From NCBI GenBank assembly GCA_002506085.1, contig DAWV01000010.1, forward strand, positions 1 through 45,666: a DNA stretch of 45,666 nucleotides, read 5' to 3'. Made by a program: the position numbers and the translations under genes. Numbering within the stretch: the stretch's first letter is position 1; each line of letters starts with the position of its first letter. The notes below the pieces were generated by a model that saw nothing but the letters and a program-made list of their open reading frames with translations, searched no databases and had not been told where the DNA came from. This DNA is from Methanocorpusculaceae archaeon UBA425 (GTDB lineage: Archaea > Halobacteriota > Methanomicrobia > Methanomicrobiales > Methanocorpusculaceae). This document shows positions 25,021-33,394 of the stretch, one piece after another.

Positions 25021-26043
25021 ATGATTGGTGTGACGAGTATTGACGGAAATAAGAGCCGTGCGGCTGCTCCATTGGTGAGCATATGTGTGATTACCTATAA
25101 TCATGAGAAGTATATTCGTCAGTGCCTTGACGGAATTTTCATGCAGATTGTGGATTTTCCCTTCGAGGTGCTTGTACATGACGATGCGTCACCGGACAGG
25201 ACCGCGGATATTATCCGCGAGTATGAGGCAAAGTATCCGGGGATTCTCAAACCCATATATCAGACGGAGAATCAGTATTCTCAGAAAATATTAGTAAATA
25301 GATTTAATACTGAGCGGGCACGCGGAAAATATATCGCATTTTGCGAGGGGGATGATTATTGGACTGATCCAAATAAACTGCAGATGCAGGTGGATTTTCT
25401 GGAGCAGCATCCGGAGTATGCAGGAACGGCACATAATGTGCGGGTCATGGATGAAAATGGAAATGATGTTCCGGGGAGAGGTTATCCCTGGGAACCCTAT
25501 CCTGAGCATATTTTCTCGAAAAACGATATTGAGCTGTGCCAATTACCAGGACAAAGTGCATCATTTATATCGAAAAATATTTTTGCATCCATGGATGGGG
25601 AAACGAAAGAGGAATATTATGCACTTCCGGTAATCGGCGATCAGAAACGAGCCATGTTAGTGACATTATATGGAAATATATATTGTTTCAATAACATCAT
25701 GTCTGTCTACCGGTATTGTCTCACCGGAAACAGCTGGTCTGCCAGGAACAGAAATCTTAACGATAAGGGAATCTTGTGCAGTTCGATAGTACATATGTCA
25801 GCATTTGCTGAAACCTATTATCATATTACCCTGGACTATGGCGAATATTTTTTCTCCGAAACTAGTTTGTCGATATTGATCTGTTTACGACACCCCAACC
25901 TGGAAAACTGGAAGGTTGTGAAGCAAATTTTTGGATTGATTGCTGATAATCCAGAACATCTCAGGGCTTTCGTGAGAAAGTTCATCTGCCGGCCGCAGGT
26001 AGTTATGCAAAGAGTATATGATTGTGTAATCCCTGTAATATAA
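25021..26043 (+). CDS. Glycosyltransferase family 2 protein
   Basis: 340 residues. The GT-A fold opens with VSICVITYNHEKYI, then the nucleotide-binding DDASPDRT and the metal-binding CEGDDYW. The family transfers sugars from nucleotide donors to a lipid or glycan acceptor in the cytoplasm. ATG 25021 is preferred over GTG 25012, which adds three residues; neither has a clear Shine-Dalgarno. It is divergent from the VioA-like operon across about 120 nt and followed after 159 nt by a GT-C-like membrane protein on the same strand. The acceptor and donor are unknown. Confidence 0.88.
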   Translation: MIGVTSIDGNKSRAAAPLVSICVITYNHEKYIRQCLDGIFMQIVDFPFEVLVHDDASPDRTADIIREYEAKYPGILKPIYQTENQYSQKILVNRFNTERARGKYIAFCEGDDYWTDPNKLQMQVDFLEQHPEYAGTAHNVRVMDENGNDVPGRGYPWEPYPEHIFSKNDIELCQLPGQSASFISKNIFASMDGETKEEYYALPVIGDQKRAMLVTLYGNIYCFNNIMSVYRYCLTGNSWSARNRNLNDKGILCSSIVHMSAFAETYYHITLDYGEYFFSETSLSILICLRHPNLENWKVVKQIFGLIADNPEHLRAFVRKFICRPQVVMQRVYDCVIPVI

Positions 26044-26202
26044 CAGGGCATTGTCCATAATCCTGAAAATTACATCAAACTATGATGATAATCCTGTTCC
26101 GGACAGAGTTCATGGTAATCATCCGGAGAATCGAATGTCTATCCGAACATCAAACCTGACATATGCCGGGGAATAGAATCAATGTTCCTCATTGGGTAAA
26201 AT

Positions 26203-28056
26203 ATGAAAAAATCACTGCACCTCAGCCGGAAAATACTAACAATATCAGGAATAATTTCCTATATCCTTCTGGCAGCTGCATTGATAACCGCATGGAATAC
26301 ACCAGCCTTAGGTTATGAACCTGATATTTATGCCGCAACTCCGCCGGTATTCTGGGCTGCGTTATTTTTTGGAATGGGTCTTGGGACGATACTGATATTA
26401 CGGCAAATTACCCGGAATCATACATCCGGACTTTTTCGGCACTTAGGGTTTTTATTAGCTGGTTTCTGTTCACTTTCACTTGCTGCTCTCTGCATTATCC
26501 GGGGGTATTTCACACTAAATATCTCCGGAGATACCGGTTCGCATATTGGAGTAATATATAACACTATTGCAAATGGATTCATTGAAAAGACCTATTATCC
26601 CGGTCTCTATTCAGAATCATCCGTTTTTTCCATTGTGTCCGGTGTTGATGTGCCGGATCTGATAACGTTTTTCCCTATCTGGTATCTCCTCATTTTTATC
26701 CTGGGAATCTTTCTTCTGGCACGGCAGATCTTTCCGGATATTCGGGCAGCATATCTGACTACCCTGACTGCACTGTTTCTGCCGTTTGGAACTGCGGCAT
26801 TAATTGGTGATTATCCCCTTATTTTTGTTGCAATGATGGGACCGGGAAAATACCTTCCGCTCGTGTTCTACATTATTCTACGTGCCGCGAACCATAAATC
26901 GAAGGAACACCTGATATTGGCAGTAATTTTTTTTGCGGCAATGATATTTTATCACCCGATCATTTCAATTGCCCTGATTCTCTTTCTGACAGCAGCATTG
27001 GTAACATATATCATTCCAATCTTTTCCAGGTATAAACCCGATACAAAACAGATCCGGCATTTAGCAGCTATGACGATAGTGATGACTGGTATGTTTATTT
27101 ATTGGATCTGGGACTTTTACGGGTGGAATATTGTATTGGGAATAAAATCTATTTTCGGGGATAGTGAAAAAAATATTGGCGAAACCACGGATCTCTTATC
27201 CTCTGCAGCGATTAACGGCTACGGTATTGACTCGATACTAAGAATCGCCGGCGTAAATCTGGTGATTTATGCATTTCTGCTTATCTCACTGCTTCTCTTC
27301 CTGCGATATTATGTAAGAGACAACCGATACTTTACCCTCAGAGTAATGTATGTTTATCTCGTCTGTCTGGGAGGGGTGACGGTTTTACTCTCCATCTCCA
27401 CTGCCGAATTCAATTATACCAGATTTATCTGTGAGGTATACATCATCGGCCTTCTTATGTCAGGATTTGTGCTGAGTCATATTCTTTCCGGAAAAAAACG
27501 GAAGGCCGGTATTGTAAAGAAATGCCGTACAGGAATTGTTTTTTCCCTACTCATACTTGTACTTGTTTTGAGTATATTCTCTTTTCACCCATCCCCGTTT
27601 ACATTGAATACGGGTTACCAGACCACCAATGCTGAATGGGATGCAATGGCAACTCTCCTTCCGCGTCTGGACCTGATAGATAATAATGCGAATCTGACCG
27701 GCATCTGGTTTTCTACGCCGCAAAGATATGTACCTGTGCTTTATCAATCAGAGAATAGATTCGGGACATATGCCTTTGGAAAATATCAGGTCGTGGCAAA
27801 TCCTAATCTGGGAAAACCTGAAAAGATGCCCTATAACTTTGGTTACAATCTTAATCCGAGTTTAAACCATTCATTCAAAAATACCACATATATGTTTGTA
27901 ATTCAAAAAGACAGAGAGCTGTATCAGGCGTATTATCCGGAATTATTACAATCAAGATGGTCATTACGTGATTTTATCCAACTGGAAACGGATCCGAAGG
28001 TTATAACGACATATGCAAACGGGGGATTCAGTTTATACCTGATTAATCCGAATTAG
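26203..28056 (+). CDS. Polytopic membrane protein, possible GT-C glycosyltransferase
   Basis: 617 residues with about 12 membrane helices in the first 450 residues, then a helix near 450 and a soluble C-terminal domain of about 150 residues rich in Asn, Tyr and Trp. An acidic loop motif SGDTGSHIG near residue 110 lies where GT-C enzymes keep their first catalytic acid. These features resemble the STT3/ArnT/dolichyl-phosphate-sugar-dependent superfamily, but I cannot name the family with certainty. In this cluster it could transfer a sugar from a dolichyl carrier on the outer face, or polymerise units (a Wzy-like role). The 26044-26202 gap before it has no gene. Confidence 0.8.
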   Translation: MKKSLHLSRKILTISGIISYILLAAALITAWNTPALGYEPDIYAATPPVFWAALFFGMGLGTILILRQITRNHTSGLFRHLGFLLAGFCSLSLAALCIIRGYFTLNISGDTGSHIGVIYNTIANGFIEKTYYPGLYSESSVFSIVSGVDVPDLITFFPIWYLLIFILGIFLLARQIFPDIRAAYLTTLTALFLPFGTAALIGDYPLIFVAMMGPGKYLPLVFYIILRAANHKSKEHLILAVIFFAAMIFYHPIISIALILFLTAALVTYIIPIFSRYKPDTKQIRHLAAMTIVMTGMFIYWIWDFYGWNIVLGIKSIFGDSEKNIGETTDLLSSAAINGYGIDSILRIAGVNLVIYAFLLISLLLFLRYYVRDNRYFTLRVMYVYLVCLGGVTVLLSISTAEFNYTRFICEVYIIGLLMSGFVLSHILSGKKRKAGIVKKCRTGIVFSLLILVLVLSIFSFHPSPFTLNTGYQTTNAEWDAMATLLPRLDLIDNNANLTGIWFSTPQRYVPVLYQSENRFGTYAFGKYQVVANPNLGKPEKMPYNFGYNLNPSLNHSFKNTTYMFVIQKDRELYQAYYPELLQSRWSLRDFIQLETDPKVITTYANGGFSLYLINPN

Positions 28057-28116
28057 AATCATCTATGCAAACTTAATTCATAACACAGGTCCCGGTAATT
28101 TCCCGGCGTCATGTAT

Positions 28117-29292
28117 TCAGACATCATTTATCCGCAGGAGTATATCCTGCCATTTTTTCTTCGTGGCAGAAACCGAATAATGCTGTTCAATAAATTTTAC
28201 CGCATTATCTGAGACTGCACTGATATTATTGTCAGATAGCGCAGCTTCCATGCCTTGAAAAATAGATGCAGGCGTCGTATCCCTGAGCAGATAACCGGTT
28301 TCATGATCATGAATAATATCTGGTATGCCTCCCACAGCTGCTGCCAGGACCGGTGTCCCGCAGCTCATAGCTTCCAGAACGATATTTGGCAAACCTTCTG
28401 TCGCTGAAGGTACGACCAGGAGCCGGAGCCTGTTGAGAATTTCCGGCAGCAAACCATGCTCGACCCATTGAATGCGGGTCACATGTTCGCGGAGCTGATT
28501 CTTCTCTATTTTCGAGAGAATCAGACTGTCAAGACTGCCCGCTCCTACGACAATCACGTGCCATTGCGGATTTTCCCTCAAAAAATCAGGGAGGGCATCT
28601 ATAAAATTACTTATGCCCTTTTCCTGACTCAGGCGTCCGATATATCCCACACTAAATTCTCTCTCCGGAAAATTTGTGGTTTTCATGAATTTCCGGTCAT
28701 GAAGATAGAGATGACCATTCTCTACCAGTCTTTCCGGAGACAGATGCAATCCCAGAAATGCTGCTACATGCGGGGATTCGATTCCGACATAATCTGCGCA
28801 TCTCACGGTTGATTTTTCCAGTATTTTCAGAATACCCACGCAGATCATGGATTTCAAGGATGAAGGATACTGACTTCGGGAATTATTCGATTCAGAGGCG
28901 ACTGCCACCAGCATGGATTTTTTTTTGAGTATCTTCGATGTAAGTACGGGTAGGAATAAAGCACCGGATAAAAATAAGACGGGACCTGATATTTCATTTC
29001 TCAATTGAAACATCTTTATCGAAATGGCAATCTGCATCCATAAAGGCAGGAATATCTTTTCACATCGCCCGGTCAGAAATCCCGGACGCGGGATGCCGCA
29101 ATATCGGTATGAAGTTTCAGGTATGTTCGGATTAACTAAGGCATTGTCCGAGATTATAATAACTTTTTCCGACAAATCTGTGGAAATATTTACCAGATTG
29201 TTAAATATCATATGGTAACTTCCCGAGTGCTGCACAAACGGCCCTGTAACGATACATATGGAAGGAGATGTGGTCTGACGTGTCTCAGCCAT
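28117..29292 (-). CDS. Glycosyltransferase family 4 protein
   Basis: 391 residues. The second Rossmann domain carries GYIGRLSQEKGI and the donor-binding ATEGLPNIVLEAMSCGTPV with the E-x7-E motif, then GGIPDIIHDHETGYL, all typical of retaining GT4 enzymes. The gene starts within the last codons of wecB (8-nt overlap), so the two are co-transcribed, suggesting that it may use a WecB-derived donor such as ManNAc or ManNAcA. It is convergent with the GT-C-like gene across 60 nt. Confidence 0.92.
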   Translation of the reverse strand: MAETRQTTSPSICIVTGPFVQHSGSYHMIFNNLVNISTDLSEKVIIISDNALVNPNIPETSYRYCGIPRPGFLTGRCEKIFLPLWMQIAISIKMFQLRNEISGPVLFLSGALFLPVLTSKILKKKSMLVAVASESNNSRSQYPSSLKSMICVGILKILEKSTVRCADYVGIESPHVAAFLGLHLSPERLVENGHLYLHDRKFMKTTNFPEREFSVGYIGRLSQEKGISNFIDALPDFLRENPQWHVIVVGAGSLDSLILSKIEKNQLREHVTRIQWVEHGLLPEILNRLRLLVVPSATEGLPNIVLEAMSCGTPVLAAAVGGIPDIIHDHETGYLLRDTTPASIFQGMEAALSDNNISAVSDNAVKFIEQHYSVSATKKKWQDILLRINDV

Positions 29293-30361
29293 AGATTATC
29301 TGTCTCATGATTTTGCCGCCTGCATCTCCATCTCCGAACGGAGAAGTCCATGTTTTACAATCGGTCATTGTTCTTTCAGTCAATCGGATAATGCTGCCGG
29401 TATCAGTCCCCGCCAGAACATTCGCCCCTGCATCCACGGTTTCCGGTCTCTCGGTATTATCCCGCAGGGTAATACACGGAGTCCCGAGAATACAGCCTTC
29501 CTCCTGCAATCCACCGGAATCGGTAAGGATTACACGGGCATTCTCCTCCAGCTGCAGGAACTCAAGGTATCCGAGCGGCTGCACGACAGTGATACCCGCA
29601 AGTGACAAATCAAACTGCTTAACCATCTTTACTGTACGCGGATGCATGGGAAAGATGACAGGCATCCCGTATCTCCCGGAAATACTCTGCAATGCCTCCA
29701 GAACGCTGCGTAAGCGTTCCTTCACATCCACATTTTCCGCCCGGTGCATCGTTGCAAGGAAGTAAGCCTTCGTCCCTATGCCAAAATCCGAGAGGATATT
29801 AAAATGTTTTTTCGAAATCCCCAGATTCTGATATGCGGCATCCGCAACCGTATTCCCGGTCACGAATATTTTTTCATCGGGAATCCCCTCTTTCAGAAGA
29901 TTCTGCCGCGATGTTTCAGTCGGGGCATAGAGAAAGTCTGAAATGTGATCTGCAATGATACGATTAAGCTCCTCCGGCATCGACCTGTCAAAACTCCGAA
30001 GCCCTGCCTCCACATGTCCAACTTTAATATGGAGTTTGACCGCCGCGAGAGCGCCCGCAAGAACGCTATTGGTGTCTCCCTGAACGAGAACAATATCCGG
30101 TTTTTCTTTCAGAAGAACGGTCTCAATGCCGGTCAGAATGTTTGCTGTCTGAACAGCATGTGTTCCTGAACCGACATCCAGATTATACTTAGCTTTCGGG
30201 AGTTCAAGTTCGTCAAAGAAAGCCTGATCCATCAGATAGGAGTAGTGCTGACCCGTGTGCAGGATGAAGTAGTCTATGTTCTTTTCTTCGCATGCCCGGA
30301 TAATCGGACACATTTTTATAATTTCGGGTCGTGTTCCCAGAATGACCGCTATTTTTACCAT
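29285..30361 (-). CDS. wecB: UDP-N-acetylglucosamine 2-epimerase, non-hydrolysing
   Basis: 358 residues. VILGTRPEIIKMCPII (residues 6-21) is the WecB signature, followed by HTGQHYSYLMDQAFF, GHVEAGLRS, MHRAENVD and DSGGLQEEGC. It interconverts UDP-GlcNAc and UDP-ManNAc. The GTRPEIIK form argues for WecB and against the WbpI branch (GARPQFIK) that acts on the diacetamido-uronic acid. GGAG is 9 nt before the ATG. The downstream GT4 gene overlaps it, and a further GT4 gene lies 82 nt upstream on the same strand. UDP-ManNAc could go to the dehydrogenase at 7819-9249. Confidence 0.95.
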   Translation of the reverse strand: MVKIAVILGTRPEIIKMCPIIRACEEKNIDYFILHTGQHYSYLMDQAFFDELELPKAKYNLDVGSGTHAVQTANILTGIETVLLKEKPDIVLVQGDTNSVLAGALAAVKLHIKVGHVEAGLRSFDRSMPEELNRIIADHISDFLYAPTETSRQNLLKEGIPDEKIFVTGNTVADAAYQNLGISKKHFNILSDFGIGTKAYFLATMHRAENVDVKERLRSVLEALQSISGRYGMPVIFPMHPRTVKMVKQFDLSLAGITVVQPLGYLEFLQLEENARVILTDSGGLQEEGCILGTPCITLRDNTERPETVDAGANVLAGTDTGSIIRLTERTMTDCKTWTSPFGDGDAGGKIMRQIIYG

Positions 30362-30443
30362 ACGATAAATCTCCTGAATAAATACCCAGCCTGTCTGTAC
30401 AGATTCCTGATAATGAAGCCCTGGTTTTCCTGCCGGGGCATGG

Positions 30444-31556
30444 TTAGATTAGCGACGCGTAGAGATTCAGCAGACGTTTTTCCATAAGATTCCAGTTATA
30501 TTTGGTATCATATGCCATTCTCCCGTTCTGACCCAGTTTTTTCCGCAGGTCGGGATTATCCTTTAATGAAATAACAGCGGTCTTCAATGCATCGTAATCA
30601 TTAAAGGGGACGACACAGCCGCAGTTTTCCTCACGTACCTTATCAGCCGCAGCGGCTCCCTCGTTCACGATGATGGGTTTTCCGCACATCATTGATTCGA
30701 AGAGTTTGTTCGGACTTGCCAGGAGATTATTGGGTACCGCAGGATCATACAATGCAAATAAGAGATCGGCTTTACTCGATTGCATTAATATTTCATGATA
30801 CGGTATCAAGCCGAGGTAGGTAACATTTTGAGTGTTTTTTGATAAATTTTTAATATTTCGCACATCTTCCGGATGCCCTCCGCCGGCTATTGTTAAATTG
30901 CAGTCACGTATCTCCGATACGACCTTTATCATTGACGCCACATCCCTATCCGGATGTAAGAAACCTCCATAGAATATGTTAAACCGTCCGTCCGGCGGAG
31001 AAGATGACAGAACATCCGCAGGAGAAAAATCATTGGGCGTATTGTAAAGTATCGTAACAGAAGAATCATCTTTGCGGTCGATCTGCTTCAGGCGGCATTT
31101 ATCGACAACTACGACAGCATCTGCATAGTTCATAAGATGCTTATCTAAACGGCTGAATATTTTCTGAATACCTGAGGGTAACTTTATCATATCCGGGTAA
31201 AAATCATAAATATCATAAATGATTTTTTTGTGTCTGATTTTTGCGGCAGCCAATGCCGGGATGTATGTATCAAAATCCGCGGCATGAACGATATCCCAAC
31301 TGTTTCTCATTAGCCATGCGAATTCGAAAAACCACCAGACCGGCCAGAATACGATAATCATTAATCCAAATGGCGCTTTCAGCAGTATTCGATAAATGGT
31401 GTAGCCGCTTTTAATTTCTGTCTTGGCGGCAGTCTTCCAGCGGCCCCAGCCCAGCACGGCTACCTTATATCCGGATCTTCCGAGTGTTTCCGCCTCTTTT
31501 TCCAGCCGGGAATCGGGATTCACCGGATTGGAACGGATAAGAACAATCTTCGTCAT
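30444..31556 (-). CDS. Glycosyltransferase family 4 protein
   Basis: 370 residues. The N-terminal acceptor domain begins with IVLIRSNPVNPDSRLEKEAETL, and the C-terminal domain has NIFYGGFLHPDRDV, LTIAGGGHPED and FESMMCGKPIIVNEGAAAADKV, a GT4/GT-B pattern. A hydrophobic patch near residues 60-85 (LLKAPFGLMIIVFWPVWWFF) suggests membrane association, as in enzymes that act on lipid-linked acceptors. GGGGAG lies close before the ATG. It sits between the GT2 gene (85 nt upstream) and wecB (82 nt downstream), all on the - strand. Confidence 0.9.
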   Translation of the reverse strand: MTKIVLIRSNPVNPDSRLEKEAETLGRSGYKVAVLGWGRWKTAAKTEIKSGYTIYRILLKAPFGLMIIVFWPVWWFFEFAWLMRNSWDIVHAADFDTYIPALAAAKIRHKKIIYDIYDFYPDMIKLPSGIQKIFSRLDKHLMNYADAVVVVDKCRLKQIDRKDDSSVTILYNTPNDFSPADVLSSSPPDGRFNIFYGGFLHPDRDVASMIKVVSEIRDCNLTIAGGGHPEDVRNIKNLSKNTQNVTYLGLIPYHEILMQSSKADLLFALYDPAVPNNLLASPNKLFESMMCGKPIIVNEGAAAADKVREENCGCVVPFNDYDALKTAVISLKDNPDLRKKLGQNGRMAYDTKYNWNLMEKRLLNLYASLI

Positions 31557-31641
31557 GGACTCCCCGAATTCATCCGAAAATTATTATTTACCCGGAGATT
31601 ACATCGATACAGGATCATAACCGTGCAGTAAAAGGGATATG

Positions 31642-32592
31642 TCATATCGACATATTCACCAGCCGCAGAACTTTTCTTACTTTTGTGGGCGGAATCACTG
31701 AAAGACTGAAAGGAACACATGATATCAGCAGAAATGCTATTATCAGCATCTGATATTTCATAGATTTCACGGACGTAACCTGTTTCCTGCCCATCCTCCG
31801 GTAACCTGAGTAGATATTTCTTCCGCCGGTTCGTATCTTCCAGCTATCCAGGTAATTGTTCAGATCCTTTGCATAGATTGAGAGACTTTCATCGGAAACC
31901 CGGGTCAGATAACCCGCGAGCGGCACCTCAAGCAGAAAATCAACAGCATCTGCATTATTCTCCGTGCCTATATTATACTTTGAACAAATCCTTGATGAGT
32001 ATGCCACCGGATACCGTAATGCAATCTTTCCATACAGCTCGTGATCCTCTCCCACACGCATCAGCTCAGGATAGCCGCCGACATCCTGAAGAACACGTTT
32101 CGGCGCTGCAAATCCGGATGAGATGATGATAGGGTGTCCTGCCGACAGGTACTCTTTAAAATACGAGAGGAATAACCGGTCTCCCAATTCCGGGGTATGC
32201 ACAATATTTCTCACCAGTTTCCCTTCGGAATACACTTCATAGCCGGTGCCGTACATTCCCGCGGCAGGATAATCCTGACGCAGCTTCAGAATAGTCTCAA
32301 GAAAATCAGGATACCATACATCATCCGCATCCAGGAACGCAACTATTTCCGCTTTTGCTACGGAAATACCACAGTTACGTGCAACTGAAACCCCCTGATT
32401 TTTCTGATTGATAAGATGTATACGTTGATCGTCATAATTATTCACAATCTCCGGACCTGAATCTTTGGAACCATCATTAACAATAATAAGTTCGAAATCC
32501 CGGACGGTCTGGGCAAGTACCGAATCGATGGCTTCCGCAATGTAGTGCTCTTTATTGTAAAGCGGTATTACAACGCTGACAGAGGGGGTCAT
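31642..32592 (-). CDS. Glycosyltransferase family 2 protein
   Basis: 316 residues. VSVVIPLYNKEHYI, VNDGSKDSG and FLDADDVWYP are the donor-binding and metal-binding motifs of GT2. A hydrophobic C-terminal segment (about 285-303) may tether it to the membrane. GGGAGTGA immediately precedes the ATG. It is the first gene of the wecB-GT4 transcription unit and the right-hand end of the glycan island. Confidence 0.92.
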   Translation of the reverse strand: MTPSVSVVIPLYNKEHYIAEAIDSVLAQTVRDFELIIVNDGSKDSGPEIVNNYDDQRIHLINQKNQGVSVARNCGISVAKAEIVAFLDADDVWYPDFLETILKLRQDYPAAGMYGTGYEVYSEGKLVRNIVHTPELGDRLFLSYFKEYLSAGHPIIISSGFAAPKRVLQDVGGYPELMRVGEDHELYGKIALRYPVAYSSRICSKYNIGTENNADAVDFLLEVPLAGYLTRVSDESLSIYAKDLNNYLDSWKIRTGGRNIYSGYRRMGRKQVTSVKSMKYQMLIIAFLLISCVPFSLSVIPPTKVRKVLRLVNMSI

Positions 32593-33196
32593 CTTTCACT
32601 CCCTGTCGCGATAGGAATCAGCCGTGCAGCTGCATATAATAACAGTGCAGTTGTTACCTTCAGCATGCAGCTTACAGGCATCCCATACGGGATGAGCGTT
32701 TTCGCCGGCGACAGGATACCCGTCTGAGCCGGAATAATCTGAGGAGCCGCGGCCGCTATTAAGGGATTCGCTGCTGCCCGAACGTTCTGAGTCCGGGAAA
32801 ATAGAAAACTCAACGTATTTACATGAATCATACCATCACATTCCACACATGTAATCCATATTCCGCTACTAGTATTTGTAAATACGTGTGCTTCATGATA
32901 CAAACGTATAATTATGTGGTGTCATTGTGGTAGTATAAGATATAGATTTCCAGAGGGGAAATATTCCGGAAACGATGACTTAGGGTTATTTCAATTAACG
33001 GGTTTTTCTGGTGAGCAAAGCATCATGCGTCATGCGGTCCGGGGATGGAAAAAGCGGTCTGCGCTCGCCGGAGGGGAATGCCGTGAGGCAGATACTGGAT
33101 ACATTGTTTGTTCCCCTGTGAAAGGGTAAAAACTGACATATTTGATTCGCGAAAAAAAGCATGGTGCGGGAAGAAGTGGAGATTTTTCTCCCCCGA
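32593..33196. other. Intergenic region right of the glycan island
   Basis: About 600 nt with no gene I can support. A 104-codon - strand frame ends in an ATGA overlap with the GT2 start, and a 105-codon - strand frame overlaps the repeat, but neither has a recognisable product or coding-like composition. AT-rich sequence around 32860-32950 may carry promoters. The region ends at repeat copy B. Confidence 0.4.
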
Positions 33197-33374
33197 TTGC
33201 AAGGCTGTGCCTTGTTCTCCAACTCGCTTGTTTGCAAATTTGAGATTTGTTCAGCTAAGCCTGCCCCTTTGGGGCAGCCCGCCTCAGCTGAGGTCGTCGA
33301 CTTCGTCGCCAACCCGCGGTCGCAAATCAGAGATTTGCTCGGCTAAGGGCGTCCGCTTTCAGCGTCCACCCCGC
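33197..33374 (+). repeat. Palindrome-rich dispersed repeat, copy B
   Basis: The longest copy. It holds GCAAGGC-TGT-GCCTTG (33199-33214), the perfect hairpin CTGCCCC-TTT-GGGGCAG (33261-33277), the 12-bp palindrome CCTCAGCTGAGG (33282-33293), and CAAATCAGAGATTTG near 33323. Its last 25 nt (33350-33374) are identical to 45492-45516 in copy D. It ends 20 nt before the uvrA stop, so it is also downstream of uvrA on the - strand. Confidence 0.8.
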
Positions 33375-33394
33375 CCACCAAAGTAAAGCAGAAT

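Noticed and set aside
29285..30361. WbpI (diacetamido-uronate 2-epimerase) assignment
   Set aside because: The N-terminal motif is GTRPEIIK as in WecB, not the GARPQFIK form of WbpI.
32589..32903. 104-codon - strand ORF with an ATGA overlap to a GT2 gene
   Set aside because: The overlap is suggestive, but the sequence has no domain, no ribosome binding site, and a composition unlike the neighbours. Left as undecided intergenic sequence.
32995..33312. 105-codon - strand ORF
   Set aside because: Its first third lies inside repeat copy B, which reads open in several frames; probably spurious.
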